From the NCBI RefSeq assembly GCF_000143885.2, contig NC_018581.1, positions 930,001-994,000 on the forward strand: a DNA stretch of 64,000 nt, given 5' to 3'. Made by a program: the position numbers and the translations under genes. This document shows positions 26,362 to 35,245 of this stretch, piece by piece. Positions within the stretch are counted from its first letter, which is position 1, and every line of letters starts with the position of its first letter. The DNA comes from Gordonia sp. KTR9 (lineage in GTDB: Bacteria > Actinomycetota > Actinomycetes > Mycobacteriales > Mycobacteriaceae). The notes below the pieces were generated by a model that worked only from the letters and a program-made list of their open reading frames with translations, was not told where the DNA came from and did not search any database.

Positions 26362-27183
26362 ATGTTCGACGGTGAGGTTCCGCAGGAGACCGGACTTCGC
26401 GACCACGGCGGCCCCGAACTCGTGGACGACGCGCAGGGTCCGTCGGATCGCGCGGCGCCGCCCATCGTCCTGTTGCACGGTCTCATGGGGCGCGGCCGAA
26501 CCTGGCGGCGCCAGGTCCCCTGGCTGCGCCGGTACGGCCGCGTGTTCACCTACGACGCCGCCTTCCACACCGGCGCCGACGCCGAAGACCCCTGCGATGA
26601 CCGCGAACTCGCGACCGAACGGTTCGTCGCCGATCTCGCCGAGATCCTCACCTGGATCGACCGCGGACCCGCGGTGCTCATCGGGCACTCGATGGGAGCT
26701 CTCCACGCCTGGTGCGCGGCGGCGGAGTACCCGGAGCTGGTCGCGGCACTGGTGGTGGAGGACATGGCCCCGGACTTCCGCGGTCGGACCACGACCAACT
26801 GGACCCCGTGGTTCGAGTCCTGGCCGGCCCGTTTCGCGTCGCAGGACGAGGCCGTCGAGATGTTCGGGCCGGTGGCCGGACGCTACTTCTTCGAGGCCTT
26901 CGACAACGGGCGGTTACACGGGCGGATTCCGTTGTGGGCGGCGATCGCCGAGGAATGGGGCCGACGCGACTTCTGGGCCGAGTGGCGTTCGGTCGGCGTG
27001 CCGGCATTGCTGATCGAGGCCGAGCACGGGGTCACCCCACCCGGGCAGATGCGGACGATGGCCGCGGTGAACGACCAGGCCCGCCACATCCGTGCTCCGA
27101 ACGCCGGCCACCTCGTCCACGATGACGCGCCGCACGTGTATCGCGGTGCGGTGGAGGCATTTCTGTCGGGACTCGACCTCTAG
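26362..27183 (+). CDS. Alpha/beta hydrolase, Rv3591c type
   Basis: The product is 273 aa. The oxyanion motif is LLHGLMGRGRTW, the nucleophile elbow GHSMG (Ser near residue 115) lies in VLIGHSMGALHAW, and the catalytic His is near NAGHLVHDDAP. Substrate unknown; no signal peptide. It is divergent from mhuD, as Rv3591c is from Rv3592 in M. tuberculosis. ATG 26362 begins MFDGEVPQETG. A strong terminator follows the stop. Confidence 0.85.
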   Translation: MFDGEVPQETGLRDHGGPELVDDAQGPSDRAAPPIVLLHGLMGRGRTWRRQVPWLRRYGRVFTYDAAFHTGADAEDPCDDRELATERFVADLAEILTWIDRGPAVLIGHSMGALHAWCAAAEYPELVAALVVEDMAPDFRGRTTTNWTPWFESWPARFASQDEAVEMFGPVAGRYFFEAFDNGRLHGRIPLWAAIAEEWGRRDFWAEWRSVGVPALLIEAEHGVTPPGQMRTMAAVNDQARHIRAPNAGHLVHDDAPHVYRGAVEAFLSGLDL

Positions 27184-27204
27184 AACCTGGTGTGCAACGA
27201 AAAT

Positions 27205-27236
27205 CGGGGCGCACACGACGAATCGTGTGCGCCCCG
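27205..27236. terminator. Bidirectional terminator hairpin
   Basis: A 14-bp perfect stem (CGGGGCGCACACGA and complement) with a CGAA loop lies between the convergent hydrolase and Pro/Gln-rich membrane protein genes. Confidence 0.8.
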
Positions 27237-27253
27237 AGAGGGAACGGATGGCG

Positions 27254-28222
27254 TCAGGACGGATCGGCGGGCGCGATCGGCGCGCCGTTGAGCCGACGCC
27301 AGCAGTGCACGAGGAACAGCTGGGCGACCGGTGCGGCGACGATCAGGCCGACGTAGCAGACGAGCACACCGACGAGGTTGATGGCGTACGTGACCAGTAG
27401 GGTCAGAATCGAGTCGCCGACCTTCGACTTGGTCAGCTCGAACGACGCCTTCATCGCGTTGATCGGCGAGAGGCTCTTGTCGATGGTCGCGACAACCGAG
27501 AACATCAGGAAGAACATCGCGATGATGCCGGGGATGATGCACAGCACGTACCCGACACCCGTGATGAGGCCGACCAGGATCGCGGTTCCGATGACCGGCC
27601 CGAACCGGATCGGGGTGAGGAACGACTTCGCCGTGACCGGTTCACCGTTGGCGACGCGGACCGCGCCCGAGATGATGCTCGCCTGGATGTAGAGCAGTCC
27701 GATGAACAGCAGCGCGTAGATCAGGATCATCAGGATGGTCCCGCCGGCGCTCAGCGAGGTCTCCTCGTAGTAGAGCCCGTTGCCGTAATCGACGGTCTCG
27801 GTCGTGCTGAAGAGCGCCACCCCGAAGACCGCGAGCGCGATGACGACCGCGCCCAACAGGAAGACCGTGAGACCCGGCAGGATCATCGCGCCGACGTTGT
27901 TCTTGAACTTGCCGAAGGCCCACGAGAATGCGGTGCCCACGTCGATCTTGCCGGTGTCGTACGGCGCGCCCTGCGGATCCGGCGCGCCGGGGTAGGCCCC
28001 GGCGTCGCCATACTGAGGTCCACCCGGAGGCGGCGGGGGTGCCTGGCCGTACTGGGGCTGCTGCGGCGGCTGCTGGCCGTACGGCGGCTGCTGGGGCGGC
28101 TGCTGGCCGTACTGGGGCGGCGGCGGGGGCTGCTGCCCGTACTGCGGCGGCTGCTGGCCGGGAAAGCCGCCCGGCTGCTGCGGGTCCGGTGGCGGGACAG
28201 GGGGATACGGCGGCTGGCTCAT
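27254..28222 (-). CDS. Pro/Gln-rich polytopic membrane protein
   Basis: The product is 322 aa. Residues 1-88 form a low-complexity cytosolic tail with repeated QPPQYGQQPP-type units. After TAFSWAFGKFKNNVGAM come about five or six membrane segments, including MILPGLTVFLLGAVVIALAVFG and a long C-terminal pair near LVTYAINLVGVLVCYVGLIV. The fold resembles actinobacterial 'proline and glycine rich transmembrane protein' families. No enzyme motif is visible; a scaffold or division-associated role is possible but unproven. Confidence 0.75.
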   Translation of the reverse strand: MSQPPYPPVPPPDPQQPGGFPGQQPPQYGQQPPPPPQYGQQPPQQPPYGQQPPQQPQYGQAPPPPPGGPQYGDAGAYPGAPDPQGAPYDTGKIDVGTAFSWAFGKFKNNVGAMILPGLTVFLLGAVVIALAVFGVALFSTTETVDYGNGLYYEETSLSAGGTILMILIYALLFIGLLYIQASIISGAVRVANGEPVTAKSFLTPIRFGPVIGTAILVGLITGVGYVLCIIPGIIAMFFLMFSVVATIDKSLSPINAMKASFELTKSKVGDSILTLLVTYAINLVGVLVCYVGLIVAAPVAQLFLVHCWRRLNGAPIAPADPS

Positions 28223-28388
28223 GGCCGGGACATTAGCAACGATCGGCCCGCGGCGGGAGACTATCTCCGAACGATCAAACGACTGGTCAATGAGCGTGGC
28301 ACGAATTATGGGCTCGCGGTGGCGGGTTCGCGGACGCCGACTTGGACAGTCGTCTCAGAATCGTCGCCCGTGCCCGGTCGGGACAGGC

Positions 28389-29282
28389 CTAGGCCTCGCC
28401 GGCCAGGCAGTACCGGCCGCTCGCCGTGATCTCGACGAGTCCGTCGACGAGCAGAGAGTCCAGCGCGCGGTCGCGCTGGGCGGTGTCGGAGGTCCACACG
28501 ACGTCGAGTGCGGAGCGGTCGACCGAATCGTTCGAGTTGCGAAGGACATCCAGAAGCAATCCGCGTACCTGGCGGTCGGTGCCGGCGAACTTCTGCACCC
28601 GCCGAGGAGGGCCGGCATGCGCGGGCCGACCGAGTCCGACCCAGGTGCAATCGACGAGAGGGCAGTTGTCGCACTTGGGGTTTCGGGCCGTGCAGACCAG
28701 TGCGCCGAGTTCCATCAGGGCTGCCGAGAAGCGTGGGGCGGACGCGGCGTAGGTGCCGTCGCCGGACCTGGGCAGCAGGGCCTCGGCGTCGGCGAGATCC
28801 CGCCGCGACGGGTTCGCCGGCTGCTCGCGGCCGTGGACCGCGCGGACGATCACCCGCCGGACGTTCGTGTCGACGACCGGCACGGCCTGGCCGTAGGCGA
28901 AGCACGCGACCGCCCGCGCGGTGTAGTCGCCGATCCCGGGCAGGGTCAGCATCGTCTCGACGTCTTCGGGGACCCGATCACCGTGCTCGGCGGCCAGCAC
29001 CTTCGCGCACTCGTGGAGACGGAGCGCTCGGCGGGGATAGCCGAGCTTGCCCCAGGCCCGCAGGACCTCGCCGGCCGGTTCGGCGGCCATCGCCGAGGGA
29101 ACGGGCCAGCGTCGGACCCACTCCAGCCATGGTTCGACGACCCGTGACACCGGCGTCTGCTGCAACATGATCTCGCTGATGAGGATCTGCCAGCCGCTGC
29201 AGGAGGGATTCCGCCACGGCAGATCACGTTCGTGGGTATCGAACCAACCGAGCAGAGTGCCCGGTGGCACACTATTGACCAT
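28389..29282 (-). CDS. mutY: Adenine DNA glycosylase MutY
   Basis: MutY removes adenine mispaired with 8-oxoguanine. The product is 297 aa with RDLPWRNP at the N-terminus, WQILISEIMLQQTPV (catalytic Glu), helix-hairpin-helix LPGIGDYTARAV, catalytic Asp in VPVVDTNVRRV and the Fe-S cysteines CTARNPKCDNCPLVDC. ATG 29282 shares two bases with the divergent canB ATG. A GTG at 29268 (VPPGTLLGWF) is an alternative that would free the overlap. Positional match to Rv3589. Confidence 0.92.
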   Translation of the reverse strand: MVNSVPPGTLLGWFDTHERDLPWRNPSCSGWQILISEIMLQQTPVSRVVEPWLEWVRRWPVPSAMAAEPAGEVLRAWGKLGYPRRALRLHECAKVLAAEHGDRVPEDVETMLTLPGIGDYTARAVACFAYGQAVPVVDTNVRRVIVRAVHGREQPANPSRRDLADAEALLPRSGDGTYAASAPRFSAALMELGALVCTARNPKCDNCPLVDCTWVGLGRPAHAGPPRRVQKFAGTDRQVRGLLLDVLRNSNDSVDRSALDVVWTSDTAQRDRALDSLLVDGLVEITASGRYCLAGEA

Positions 29283-29934
29283 GACCGCATCGACACCACG
29301 AGAGGCGTGGCGCATTCTGCGCGACGGCAACGATCGATTTGTGACAGGTGAATCTCAGCATCCCAGCCAGGGTATCGAGGACCGTGCGCGGCTCGTCGGG
29401 GGTCAGCACCCGCACGTCGTGCTCTTCGGTTGCGCCGACTCGCGACTGTCGGCCGAGATCATCTTCGACCAGGGTCTCGGCGACATGTTCGTCGTCCGCA
29501 CGGCCGGCCACGTGATCGACTCCGCGGTCCTCGGCTCGCTCGAATACGCGGTCGCGGTCCTCGAGGTCCCGCTCATCGTGATCCTCGGGCACGACAGCTG
29601 TGGCGCGGTGAAGGCCACCCTCGATGCGCTCGACGACAACCAGATCCCCGGCGGCTACATCCGCGACGTCGTGGAGCGGGTGACCCCGAGCATCCTCGCC
29701 GGTCGCAGTGAGGGCCTGACGCGCGTCGACGAGTTCGAGGCCCGCCACGTGGTCGAGACCGGCCAGCTGCTCATGCAGCGCAGCCGCGTCATCGCCGACC
29801 GGATCAGCACCGGCCGGCTGGCGATCGTCGGCCTGACCTACCAGCTCAACGAGGGACAGGTCAACGTCCAGGGCGTCTACGGCGACATCGGCGAGCGTCC
29901 GTCGCCCACCGCCGTGACCGCCGAGTCCGCCTGA
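29281..29934 (+). CDS. canB: Beta-class carbonic anhydrase CanB
   Basis: CanB interconverts CO2 and bicarbonate in the cytosol. The product is 217 aa with beta-CA zinc motifs CADSR and GHDSCGAV and the stretch QGLGDMFVVRTAGHVIDSAVLGS, nearly identical to M. tuberculosis Rv3588c as I recall it. No ribosome binding site is evident before ATG 29281. The promoter must lie inside mutY coding sequence, and the transcript may be leaderless. Confidence 0.93.
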   Translation: MTASTPREAWRILRDGNDRFVTGESQHPSQGIEDRARLVGGQHPHVVLFGCADSRLSAEIIFDQGLGDMFVVRTAGHVIDSAVLGSLEYAVAVLEVPLIVILGHDSCGAVKATLDALDDNQIPGGYIRDVVERVTPSILAGRSEGLTRVDEFEARHVVETGQLLMQRSRVIADRISTGRLAIVGLTYQLNEGQVNVQGVYGDIGERPSPTAVTAESA

Positions 29935-30035
29935 CCGCTGGAACCTGAAGGCGAACTCTAGACTTTGCCTGTTCCGGGCCGTTTTTCGGCTGCGACACGC
30001 CGCACGTGATCAGCCGGAAGTCAAGACCCGGCCGT

Positions 30036-30041
30036 TAGCGT
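30036..30041 (+). promoter_or_regulatory. Leaderless -10 element for the Rv3587c-like gene
   Basis: TAGCGT lies 7 nt before GTG 30049. This spacing supports that GTG over two in-frame GTGs at 30040 and 30043. Confidence 0.5.
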
Positions 30042-30048
30042 GGTGGGC

Positions 30049-30819
30049 GTGATCGAACCCCAGGGCCCGCTGCCACCCGAGATCTACTGGCGACGCCGCG
30101 TCGTCGCCGTGGGTGGTGCGCTGGTCGTGGTCGGTCTGGTCGTCGCTCTGATCGTGTGGATGACGTCGGGTGGCGGAGATCCCCAGAACACCGCCGCCAC
30201 CGAGAGTGTCTCGTCGAGTTCGTCGGCGTCGTCGACGACGTCGGCACCACCCGCCTCGGAGCCGCAGGCCGGTGGCGCGTCGGGCGAACCGGACGCCGGT
30301 GGCGGCTCGGGCGGCGGTGCCGGTGTACCCGGCGGGCCGCCCGCGGGCGCGTCCAGCCCAGTCGAATCGGCAAGTCCCGCAGGGGTTCCCGGTGGCCCGG
30401 CCGGCCCCGGGCTGTGCCCGGATCAGGCGATCTCGGTGGTCCTCTACACCGACAAGCCCACGTACACGATCGGACAGAATCCGGTGTTCACCATCGTGAC
30501 CACCAATGCCGGGCTGTCCGAATGCACCCGCGATGTCGGGAAGGCCGTGCAGAACGTCATCGTCCGCACCCTCGACGGGACCCGGACGCTGTGGTCGGCG
30601 CGCGACTGCTCGCCGCTGAACACGGTCAACAACGTCGTCCTCAAGCCGGCGCAGCAGGTGAAGGACACCATCACCTGGTCGGGCACCACCAGCAGCCCCG
30701 GCTGTGAGCGTCCGCGGACCCAGGTGCCCGCCGGTTCGTACTCGGCGATCGGCAAGATCGGTGAGCGCGAGTCGTTCCCGATCACGTTCAACATGGTCGC
30801 GCCCGCTCAGGAGCCCTGA
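30049..30819 (+). CDS. Membrane-anchored secreted protein, Rv3587c type
   Basis: The product is 256 aa. A short cytosolic N-terminus (VIEPQGPLPPEIYWRRR) is followed by one membrane segment (about 19-42), a Ser/Gly/Pro/Ala-rich linker (about 50-125) and an extracellular beta-rich domain from GLCPDQAISVVLYTDKPTY to the end with four cysteines. PLPPEIYWRRR is conserved in Rv3587c. The function is unknown; the exported domain may bind envelope components. GTG 30049 is chosen on the -10 spacing. Confidence 0.78.
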   Translation: MIEPQGPLPPEIYWRRRVVAVGGALVVVGLVVALIVWMTSGGGDPQNTAATESVSSSSSASSTTSAPPASEPQAGGASGEPDAGGGSGGGAGVPGGPPAGASSPVESASPAGVPGGPAGPGLCPDQAISVVLYTDKPTYTIGQNPVFTIVTTNAGLSECTRDVGKAVQNVIVRTLDGTRTLWSARDCSPLNTVNNVVLKPAQQVKDTITWSGTTSSPGCERPRTQVPAGSYSAIGKIGERESFPITFNMVAPAQEP

Positions 30820-30871
30820 GCGGCGTCGCCACCATCCTGAGCCTCGCCACCACAAACGGGCGACATCGCGA

Positions 30872-31957
30872 CTAGTCGTAGCGTTCGATGCTGGTCTCGG
30901 CCAGCCGCGACAGGCCTTCGCGGATGTGTCGCGCCCAGATGCTGCCGATGCCCTCGACGGCCTGGAGGTCGGCCGACGAACTCGCGAGCAGTGCCTGCAG
31001 TGTGCCGAAGCTGCGGACGAGCCGGTCGACGTGCGCGAACTGCAGCCGCGAGATCCGGGCGAGCAGGCGATATCCGCGGGGACTCATCGCCGTGTCCTGG
31101 GCCTCGATGGTGGTCGGGTACCCGAAGGCGCCGGCCAGCAGCGTCAGATCGAGAAGGTCTGCGTCGCTGAGGTTCTCGACGACCTCGAGTGCCTGGCGGA
31201 CGTCTTCGGCGGTCGCCGGCTCGGGACTGGCGTAGTAGTCGCGGACGAGCAGTTCGCGCATGGTGTCGTTGTCGCTGATCAGTTCTTCGAGCTGCAGGCT
31301 GACCTGTCGGCCGTTGACGCCGAGTTCGAGGACGTACTCCTCGATCTCGACCGACACACGACGGACCATCTCCATCCGCTGGGCGGTCGACATGGCGTCG
31401 CGCAGCAGCACATAGTCCTCGATCTCCGCGCGCGACAGCGCCGAGATCACCTCGTCGAGCCGGGCCTTGTACCGCTCGAGCGTGGCCAGGGCGACGTTGG
31501 CGCGGGACAGGATCGGGTCCGGGCTCTCGACGACGCGACGGGCTCCGTCGACGTAGACGCTGACGATGGACATCGACGCGCTCACCGAGATCACCGGATG
31601 CCCGGTCTGGATGGCGGTCCGCTCGGCCGCGCGGTGGCGGGTGCCCGACTCCTCGGTCGGTATCGAGGGATCGGGGACCAGCTGGACGTTGGCGCGCACG
31701 ATGCGCTTGCCGTCGGTCGAGAGCACTACCGCGCCGTCCATCTTGGCGAGCTCACGCAGTCTCGTGGGTGCGAACTCGACGTCGAGGTGGAAACCGCCGT
31801 CGCAGATCTTCTCCACGTCCGAGTCGTGGCCCAGCACGATCAGGGCACCGGTGCCGCCACGGAGGATGCGCTCGAGGCCGTCACGGAGTGGGGTGCCGGG
31901 TGCGACGCGCGCCACCGTCTCGCGCGTCAGCTCGGACCTCACCACTTCGGCGACCAT
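30872..31957 (-). CDS. disA: Diadenylate cyclase DisA
   Basis: DisA makes c-di-AMP from two ATP and scans DNA. The product is 361 aa: DAC domain with Asp74-Gly75-Ala76 and Arg107-His108-Arg109, a helical spine, and a C-terminal helix-hairpin-helix ([19 protein letters not shown]). I chose ATG 31957 for its AGAGGAG ribosome binding site; a longer form from 32020 would add a non-conserved Arg-rich stretch. In M. tuberculosis disA (Rv3586) neighbours radA (Rv3585). Here a thioesterase gene divergent from disA lies between them. Confidence 0.94.
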   Translation of the reverse strand: MVAEVVRSELTRETVARVAPGTPLRDGLERILRGGTGALIVLGHDSDVEKICDGGFHLDVEFAPTRLRELAKMDGAVVLSTDGKRIVRANVQLVPDPSIPTEESGTRHRAAERTAIQTGHPVISVSASMSIVSVYVDGARRVVESPDPILSRANVALATLERYKARLDEVISALSRAEIEDYVLLRDAMSTAQRMEMVRRVSVEIEEYVLELGVNGRQVSLQLEELISDNDTMRELLVRDYYASPEPATAEDVRQALEVVENLSDADLLDLTLLAGAFGYPTTIEAQDTAMSPRGYRLLARISRLQFAHVDRLVRSFGTLQALLASSSADLQAVEGIGSIWARHIREGLSRLAETSIERYD

Positions 31958-32031
31958 GTCTCCTCTTCTCCGCGACGGCGCCGACCGTCCGTGGGACACG
32001 TGCCCCGCGGCATCGGCCATTGCGATGTGAC

Positions 32032-32037
32032 TAGGGT
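32032..32037 (+). promoter_or_regulatory. Leaderless -10 element for the thioesterase
   Basis: TAGGGT lies 8 nt before GTG 32046 and supports that start. Confidence 0.45.
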
Positions 32038-32045
32038 ACCGGGGT

Positions 32046-32597
32046 GTGAAGAGCAGCAGTTTTGTGGTGCCCGACGAGCTGGACGAGCTCGTGCGCCATC
32101 CGAAGGCCGCTCGGTCGGGTGAGCCGATGCGCAGTCACAACAAGTCGTGTTTCGGTTGCGGCGCGGAATCACCGAGAGGGCTGCATCTCGCGGTGTACGC
32201 GGGAGACGGTTTCAGCGTCGACGCACAGATGCCGATCGACCAGTGGATGGAGGGCGGCCCCGGCGTCATCCACGGGGGGATCCTGTCAACCGCCCTGGAC
32301 GACGTCATGGGCATGTTGCCGCGTCTGCTGGGCCCGCCGGGGGTGACTGTCCACCTGCAGGTCGACTTTCTCCAGCCCGTCCCCGTGGGGAAGACCCTCC
32401 ACATCCACGCATCGGTGCTCGGCAAACAGCGTCGCAAGATCTATACGGAAGCCACCGCTCACCTGGGTGACCCGGCACGGCCGGTCGCGCGGGGGAACGG
32501 GGTATTCGTGACCATCAACGCGCGCGAGCATTTCGCCGACCATGTCGAGAACAGCGCGAAAGCGGAGGAGTACAGGGCTCGGATGGAGCGACCATAG
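32046..32597 (+). CDS. PaaI-like hotdog-fold thioesterase
   Basis: The product is 183 aa. [15 protein letters not shown] motif opens the hotdog domain. [19 protein letters not shown] carries the conserved HGG and Asp typical of PaaI/HGG-type acyl-CoA thioesterases. It would hydrolyse acyl-CoA; chain preference is unknown. It sits between disA and radA, converging on radA with 12 bases between stop codons. A role in c-di-AMP signalling is not implied. Confidence 0.82.
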   Translation: MKSSSFVVPDELDELVRHPKAARSGEPMRSHNKSCFGCGAESPRGLHLAVYAGDGFSVDAQMPIDQWMEGGPGVIHGGILSTALDDVMGMLPRLLGPPGVTVHLQVDFLQPVPVGKTLHIHASVLGKQRRKIYTEATAHLGDPARPVARGNGVFVTINAREHFADHVENSAKAEEYRARMERP

Positions 32598-32609
32598 CGA
32601 GGTGCCGCG

Positions 32610-33989
32610 TCAGAAGGGCGCGTCCATCGGTTCCGCGCTGCGGAGACCGACGGCGTCCCCGATGTTCCCGACGCGCAGGATTCGGATGCCCTTCGGCAGT
32701 TCCTCGTCGGTGGCGGCGGGGATGATGGCCTCCCGGAAGCCGAGCCGCTTGGCCTCGGCCAGCCGGCGCGCTACCGCCGAGACGCGTCGTACCTCGCCGC
32801 CGAGCCCGACCTCGCCGATGACGACGGTGGACTGCGGGATGGGCTGGTTCTTCACCGTGGAGTACACCGCGAGGGCGATGGCGAGATCGGCGGCCGGCTC
32901 GGTCACCCGCATACCGCCCACGGTCGAGAGATAGACCTCGCTCTTCGCGATCTGCTTCAGGCCCCCGCGTGCCTGCAGGACGGCCAGGACCATAGAGACC
33001 CGGTTCATGTCCAGGCCGGACACCGCGCGGCGCGGGATGTTCATCTCGGTGCCGTTCGCCAGTGCCTGCACTTCTCCGACGAGCGCGCGCTTGCCATCCA
33101 TCGTCACCAGCGTGGCACTGCCGCTCACGTCCGAATCCCGTTGATGCAGAAAGATCCCCGAGGGGTCGGGTACCTGGTGGATACCGTCGTCACGTTGTTC
33201 GAAACACCCCACCTCGTCGGCGGCGCCGAAGCGGTTCTTGACCCCCCGCACCATGCGCAGCGTCGAGTGCCGGTCACCCTCGAAGGCGAGTACGACATCG
33301 ACGAGGTGCTCGAGCGAGCGCGGGCCCGCGACCGCGCCCTCCTTGGTGACGTGACCGACCAGAATGACCGCCACCCCACGGTTCTTGGCCAGCGAGACCA
33401 GTGCGGTGGTGACCGCGCGGATCTGGGTCACGCCGCCGGTCACGCCGTCGGCCCCGGAGGCGACGAGCGTCTGCACCGAGTCGACGATCATGAGCGAGGG
33501 GGCGACCGAGTCGACGTGGCCGAGGATGGTCGCGAGATCGGTCTCCGCGGCCAGGTAGACGTTCGGATGCACCGCGCCGGTGCGCTCGGCCCGCATCCGG
33601 ACCTGCCCGGCCGATTCCTCGCCGGTGATGTAGAGCGCGGTGCGGTCCTGTGCCGCCCAGTGCTTGACGGCCTCGAGCAACAGCGTGGACTTGCCGACAC
33701 CGGGCTCGCCGGCGAGCAGGATGACCGAACCCGGCACGACGCCGCGGCCGAGTACCCGGTCGAGCTCGCCGATACCGGTCGGGATCGCGGCCGACGTCTG
33801 GGCGTCGACCTCGGTGATACGCAGCGCCGGGCTCGACGGCGCGACCGCAGCGGTGCCGCGCGAGGACGACGCCACCCCGGTGACCTCGCCGATCGTGCCC
33901 CATTCCCCGCACTCGGGGCAGCGGCCGACCCATTTGGGCACCTGATGACCGCACCCGGTGCAGCGGAACGACGACTTGGTTTTGGCCAC
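32610..33989 (-). CDS. radA: DNA repair ATPase RadA
   Basis: RadA promotes branch migration during recombination. The product is 459 aa: an N-terminal zinc ribbon (FRCTGCGHQVPKWVGRCPEC), Walker A GEPGVGKSTLL near residue 95, the RadA-specific KNRFG in RGVKNRFGAADEVG, and a C-terminal Lon-protease-like domain from TLVTMDGKRALVGEVQAL. It matches Rv3585. It lies downstream of lpqE, separated by a tandem repeat and a hairpin. Confidence 0.95.
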   Translation of the reverse strand: MAKTKSSFRCTGCGHQVPKWVGRCPECGEWGTIGEVTGVASSSRGTAAVAPSSPALRITEVDAQTSAAIPTGIGELDRVLGRGVVPGSVILLAGEPGVGKSTLLLEAVKHWAAQDRTALYITGEESAGQVRMRAERTGAVHPNVYLAAETDLATILGHVDSVAPSLMIVDSVQTLVASGADGVTGGVTQIRAVTTALVSLAKNRGVAVILVGHVTKEGAVAGPRSLEHLVDVVLAFEGDRHSTLRMVRGVKNRFGAADEVGCFEQRDDGIHQVPDPSGIFLHQRDSDVSGSATLVTMDGKRALVGEVQALANGTEMNIPRRAVSGLDMNRVSMVLAVLQARGGLKQIAKSEVYLSTVGGMRVTEPAADLAIALAVYSTVKNQPIPQSTVVIGEVGLGGEVRRVSAVARRLAEAKRLGFREAIIPAATDEELPKGIRILRVGNIGDAVGLRSAEPMDAPF

Positions 33990-34010
33990 CCGGTCAGACT
34001 AGGTGCCCGG

Positions 34011-34067
34011 CCCGACAAGACGAACGAGGCCCGACAAGACGAACGAGGCCCGACAAGACGAACGAGG
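34011..34067. repeat. Three perfect 19-bp tandem repeats
   Basis: Three identical copies of CCCGACAAGACGAACGAGG run 34011-34029, 34030-34048 and 34049-34067, between radA and lpqE. The third copy runs into the lpqE terminator hairpin. Confidence 0.95.
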
Positions 34068-34091
34068 CCCGGCGATGATCGCCGGACCTCG
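34063..34091 (-). terminator. Hairpin downstream of lpqE
   Basis: CGAGG-c-CCGGCGA, loop TGA, then the complement with one mismatch. It begins 22 bases beyond the lpqE stop on the minus strand. Confidence 0.65.
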
Positions 34092-34113
34092 TCGCGAAGT
34101 GGAATCGTGGGGA

Positions 34114-34848
34114 TCAGTGGCCGCCCTCGCCCTGACCCTCGCCGTCGGCGCCGTGTTCGCCGGTGCCCGCGCCGGAGCCCTCTTCGGCGTGGCCTTCTTC
34201 GCCGTGGTGCTGGTTGTAGAACGTCGGCTCGGCGTTGCGCGCCACGTCCTGGCGCTCGAGCTCCGCGCCGCCGTCGACCGGGGTCTCGACGGTGGTTTCA
34301 CCGGCAGCGACCCAGCGGCCGTCGGCCTCGCGCTTCTCGAAGGCGAAGGTCAGTTCGGTGGTCAGGCCGGCCGCGACGGTGTCACCGGTGTTGTCCAGTT
34401 CCACGCTGAGACGCTTCTCGAATTCCGGGTTGGCGCCCACCGGGGTGCCGCCGCGCAGTGCACCGTTGGGCGGGATGATCCGGTCGTCGGCCTCGGCGCC
34501 CTCGATGAAGGTCACCTGGCCCTCTTCCGGCCGGATCTCCTTGAGGCGGTAGTAGACCAGGGGATCGGCGTTGGCGATCACGAACGCGATCTCGAACGGT
34601 CCGCCGTCGCCGAAGACCGTCGACGCGTCGTCCTCGGGGTACAGGATCTGCACGTCCCGGAGCTGCAGCTCGTCGAGGTTGACGTTCGCGCCGTTCACCG
34701 CGGGCAGCTGGTTGGCGGTCTGCGAGATCTGACCCGCGCCGCACCCGGTGGTGCCCAGGGCGACGGCGATGCCGATCGCGGCAACCGCGGTCACCATGCG
34801 TGATGGCCGAACCGCCGACCGCCGCGCGGAAAGTGAAAACACTGACAC
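34114..34848 (-). CDS. lpqE: LpqE-like lipoprotein
   Basis: The product is 244 aa with a signal peptide and lipobox GTTGCGAGQ. The mature start CGAGQISQTANQLPAVNGAN closely matches M. tuberculosis LpqE (Rv3584). A beta-rich domain follows. The last 30 residues are a Gly/His/Glu tail (EEGHAEEGSGAGTGEHGADG) not found in the mycobacterial protein as I recall it; it could bind metal. GTG 34848 has a GGGAGGAT ribosome binding site; TTG 34866 is less likely. It is divergent from carD, as in mycobacteria. Confidence 0.88.
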   Translation of the reverse strand: MSVFSLSARRSAVRPSRMVTAVAAIGIAVALGTTGCGAGQISQTANQLPAVNGANVNLDELQLRDVQILYPEDDASTVFGDGGPFEIAFVIANADPLVYYRLKEIRPEEGQVTFIEGAEADDRIIPPNGALRGGTPVGANPEFEKRLSVELDNTGDTVAAGLTTELTFAFEKREADGRWVAAGETTVETPVDGGAELERQDVARNAEPTFYNQHHGEEGHAEEGSGAGTGEHGADGEGQGEGGH

Positions 34849-35245
34849 CCGATCCTCCCAGGTCAAACGAAGCCGACATGCAGCGCGCGAAACCCTGCAC
34901 TACGCAGCGTAGTGGGCGGGGTGCGGAAAAGTCCGGCCGGGTACCCGATTGGCTCGCCGTTAGCCCGCCGCGAGGCGTGGTGATGCGGCACGACGGCGCG
35001 GCTGCCGAGGCGTCCCCGGGCGGTCCCGCGACGTCTGTGACGGAGGGTGTCGACGCGTCTTCGGCGCCGCCCGGCGAACGTCGTCCACGGGGCCCTCCAG
35101 TGGGGTGGCCCACCCTCTCCTCGCACCCCTCGCGACCTCGAAAGAGCCTGTCGTGAAACGCGTTCACCGCGTTGACCTGCACCGTTGGGTGGGTGCCTCG
35201 GAACGCCCGTGCTAGACTGGCTCTACTCGAAAGGGGCAAGGAACA
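34849..35245. other. Long lpqE-carD intergenic region
   Basis: This 397-bp divergent region holds no credible gene; small open frames here have atypical composition. A TAGACT -10-like element at 35213-35218 sits 27 bases before the carD start, and a TTGACC at 35172-35177 is too far from it to be its -35. The length suggests more than one promoter, as expected for a stress-responsive transcription factor gene. Confidence 0.5.

Noticed and set aside
34011..34067. CRISPR array
   Set aside because: The three 19-bp units are directly adjacent without spacers, so they are a simple tandem repeat.
34800..35156. 118-codon plus-strand frame in the lpqE-carD region
   Set aside because: It overlaps the lpqE start and ribosome binding site, has no ribosome binding site of its own and shows no domain. 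Treated as non-coding promoter region.
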